From an uncultured Ruminococcus sp. (GTDB taxonomy: Bacteria > Bacillota > Clostridia > Oscillospirales > Acutalibacteraceae): a stretch of DNA of 41,551 nt. Shown here piece by piece: positions 41,401 to 41,551 of this stretch; within the stretch, counting starts at the first letter, position 1; every line of letters starts with the position of its first letter. Made by a program: the position numbers and the translations under genes. Below the pieces are notes generated by a model. That model saw only the letters and a program-made list of their open reading frames with translations, was not told where the DNA came from and did not search any database. The stretch is from contig CACZCM010000006.1 in assembly GCA_902779615.1 (NCBI GenBank), positions 1 through 41,551 of the forward strand, written 5' to 3'.

Positions 41401-41551
41401 TTTAACATTTAGTCTTCACTATCGACTTCAATATTTTTCGTTATTACAAATATTTGACGTCTCCATCATCCCCCAACCCCCTTCTTCCTCAAGGAAGAAG
41501 GGGGCTATAGGTGGCGGGCTGCGCCCGCCGCCCCTCGGGGAGCTGCGCTCC
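41401..41551. other. End of window, intergenic, with a long hairpin
   Basis: It contains a 13 bp inverted repeat, CCCCCTTCTTCCT (41477-41489) and AGGAAGAAGGGGG (41492-41504), with a very short loop, and a C-rich end with GGCGGGCTGCGCCCGCC (41513-41529), another perfect short hairpin. This may be the edge of another repeat cut by the window. Confidence 0.5.

Overview
This 41.5 kb window is chromosomal DNA of an anaerobic Firmicute (Clostridia), most likely a Ruminococcus-like member of the Oscillospiraceae. The evidence is a secreted papain-like protease ending in a type I dockerin pair, strong AGGAGG ribosome binding sites with several TTG and GTG starts, TTGACA-N17-TATAAT promoters, BspA-type leucine-rich repeat proteins, and families (YqhQ/DUF1385, DUF3810, NusG domain II, DUF6465-like) typical of Clostridia. 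There is no transposase, integrase, prophage or CRISPR array. It is mostly a housekeeping region.

Layout. 1-450: the end of smpB followed by tmRNA (ssrA). 689-2461: the dockerin protease. 2872-8053 (minus): trmB, a PhoB-type response regulator, its histidine kinase, yqhQ and prmC. 8469-11500 (plus): the dnaG-rpoD macromolecular synthesis pair. 11803-14104 (plus): a small zincin, an Ala/Lys-rich DUF6465-like protein under a perfect sigma-A promoter, and a ROK glucokinase. 14513-16876 (minus): a secreted BspA-like protein with four Ig-like repeats. 17148-18935 (minus): rplM-rpsI, then a coiled-coil protein. 18925-20010 (minus): coaD and rsmD. 20398-25106 (minus): uppP, ftsK and a ComEC-type MBL hydrolase. 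25408-30208 (plus): a lipoprotein, then the tight run ribF, DUF3810 metalloprotease, NusG-II protein, repeat-bearing lipoprotein and a ROK-like protein whose motifs occur in circularly permuted order. 30421-35290 (minus): a Gld-type ABC operon. 35523-36008 (minus): a lone type IV pilin-like protein. 36537-38643 (plus): HtrA and a small membrane protein. 38743-41087 (minus): a membrane protein, nnrD and a lipoprotein.

Two things stand out from ordinary content. First, the protein at 29102-30208 carries the C-terminal ROK landmarks before the N-terminal ones; an ordinary ROK kinase at 13145-14104 serves as an internal reference. Second, the intergenic regions carry several interspersed repeat families. 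One, with about 50 bp of shared core in four copies in both orientations, folds into two successive hairpins with compensating changes; one copy has its own promoter-like and terminator sequences and may be a small RNA gene. Another is a short element with CAATGTCATT terminal inverted repeats, and one partial copy separates the response regulator from its histidine kinase. A third joins an A/T hairpin to a TTAATAG-containing tail.

All calls come from reading the sequence and recalled family motifs; no database search was run.
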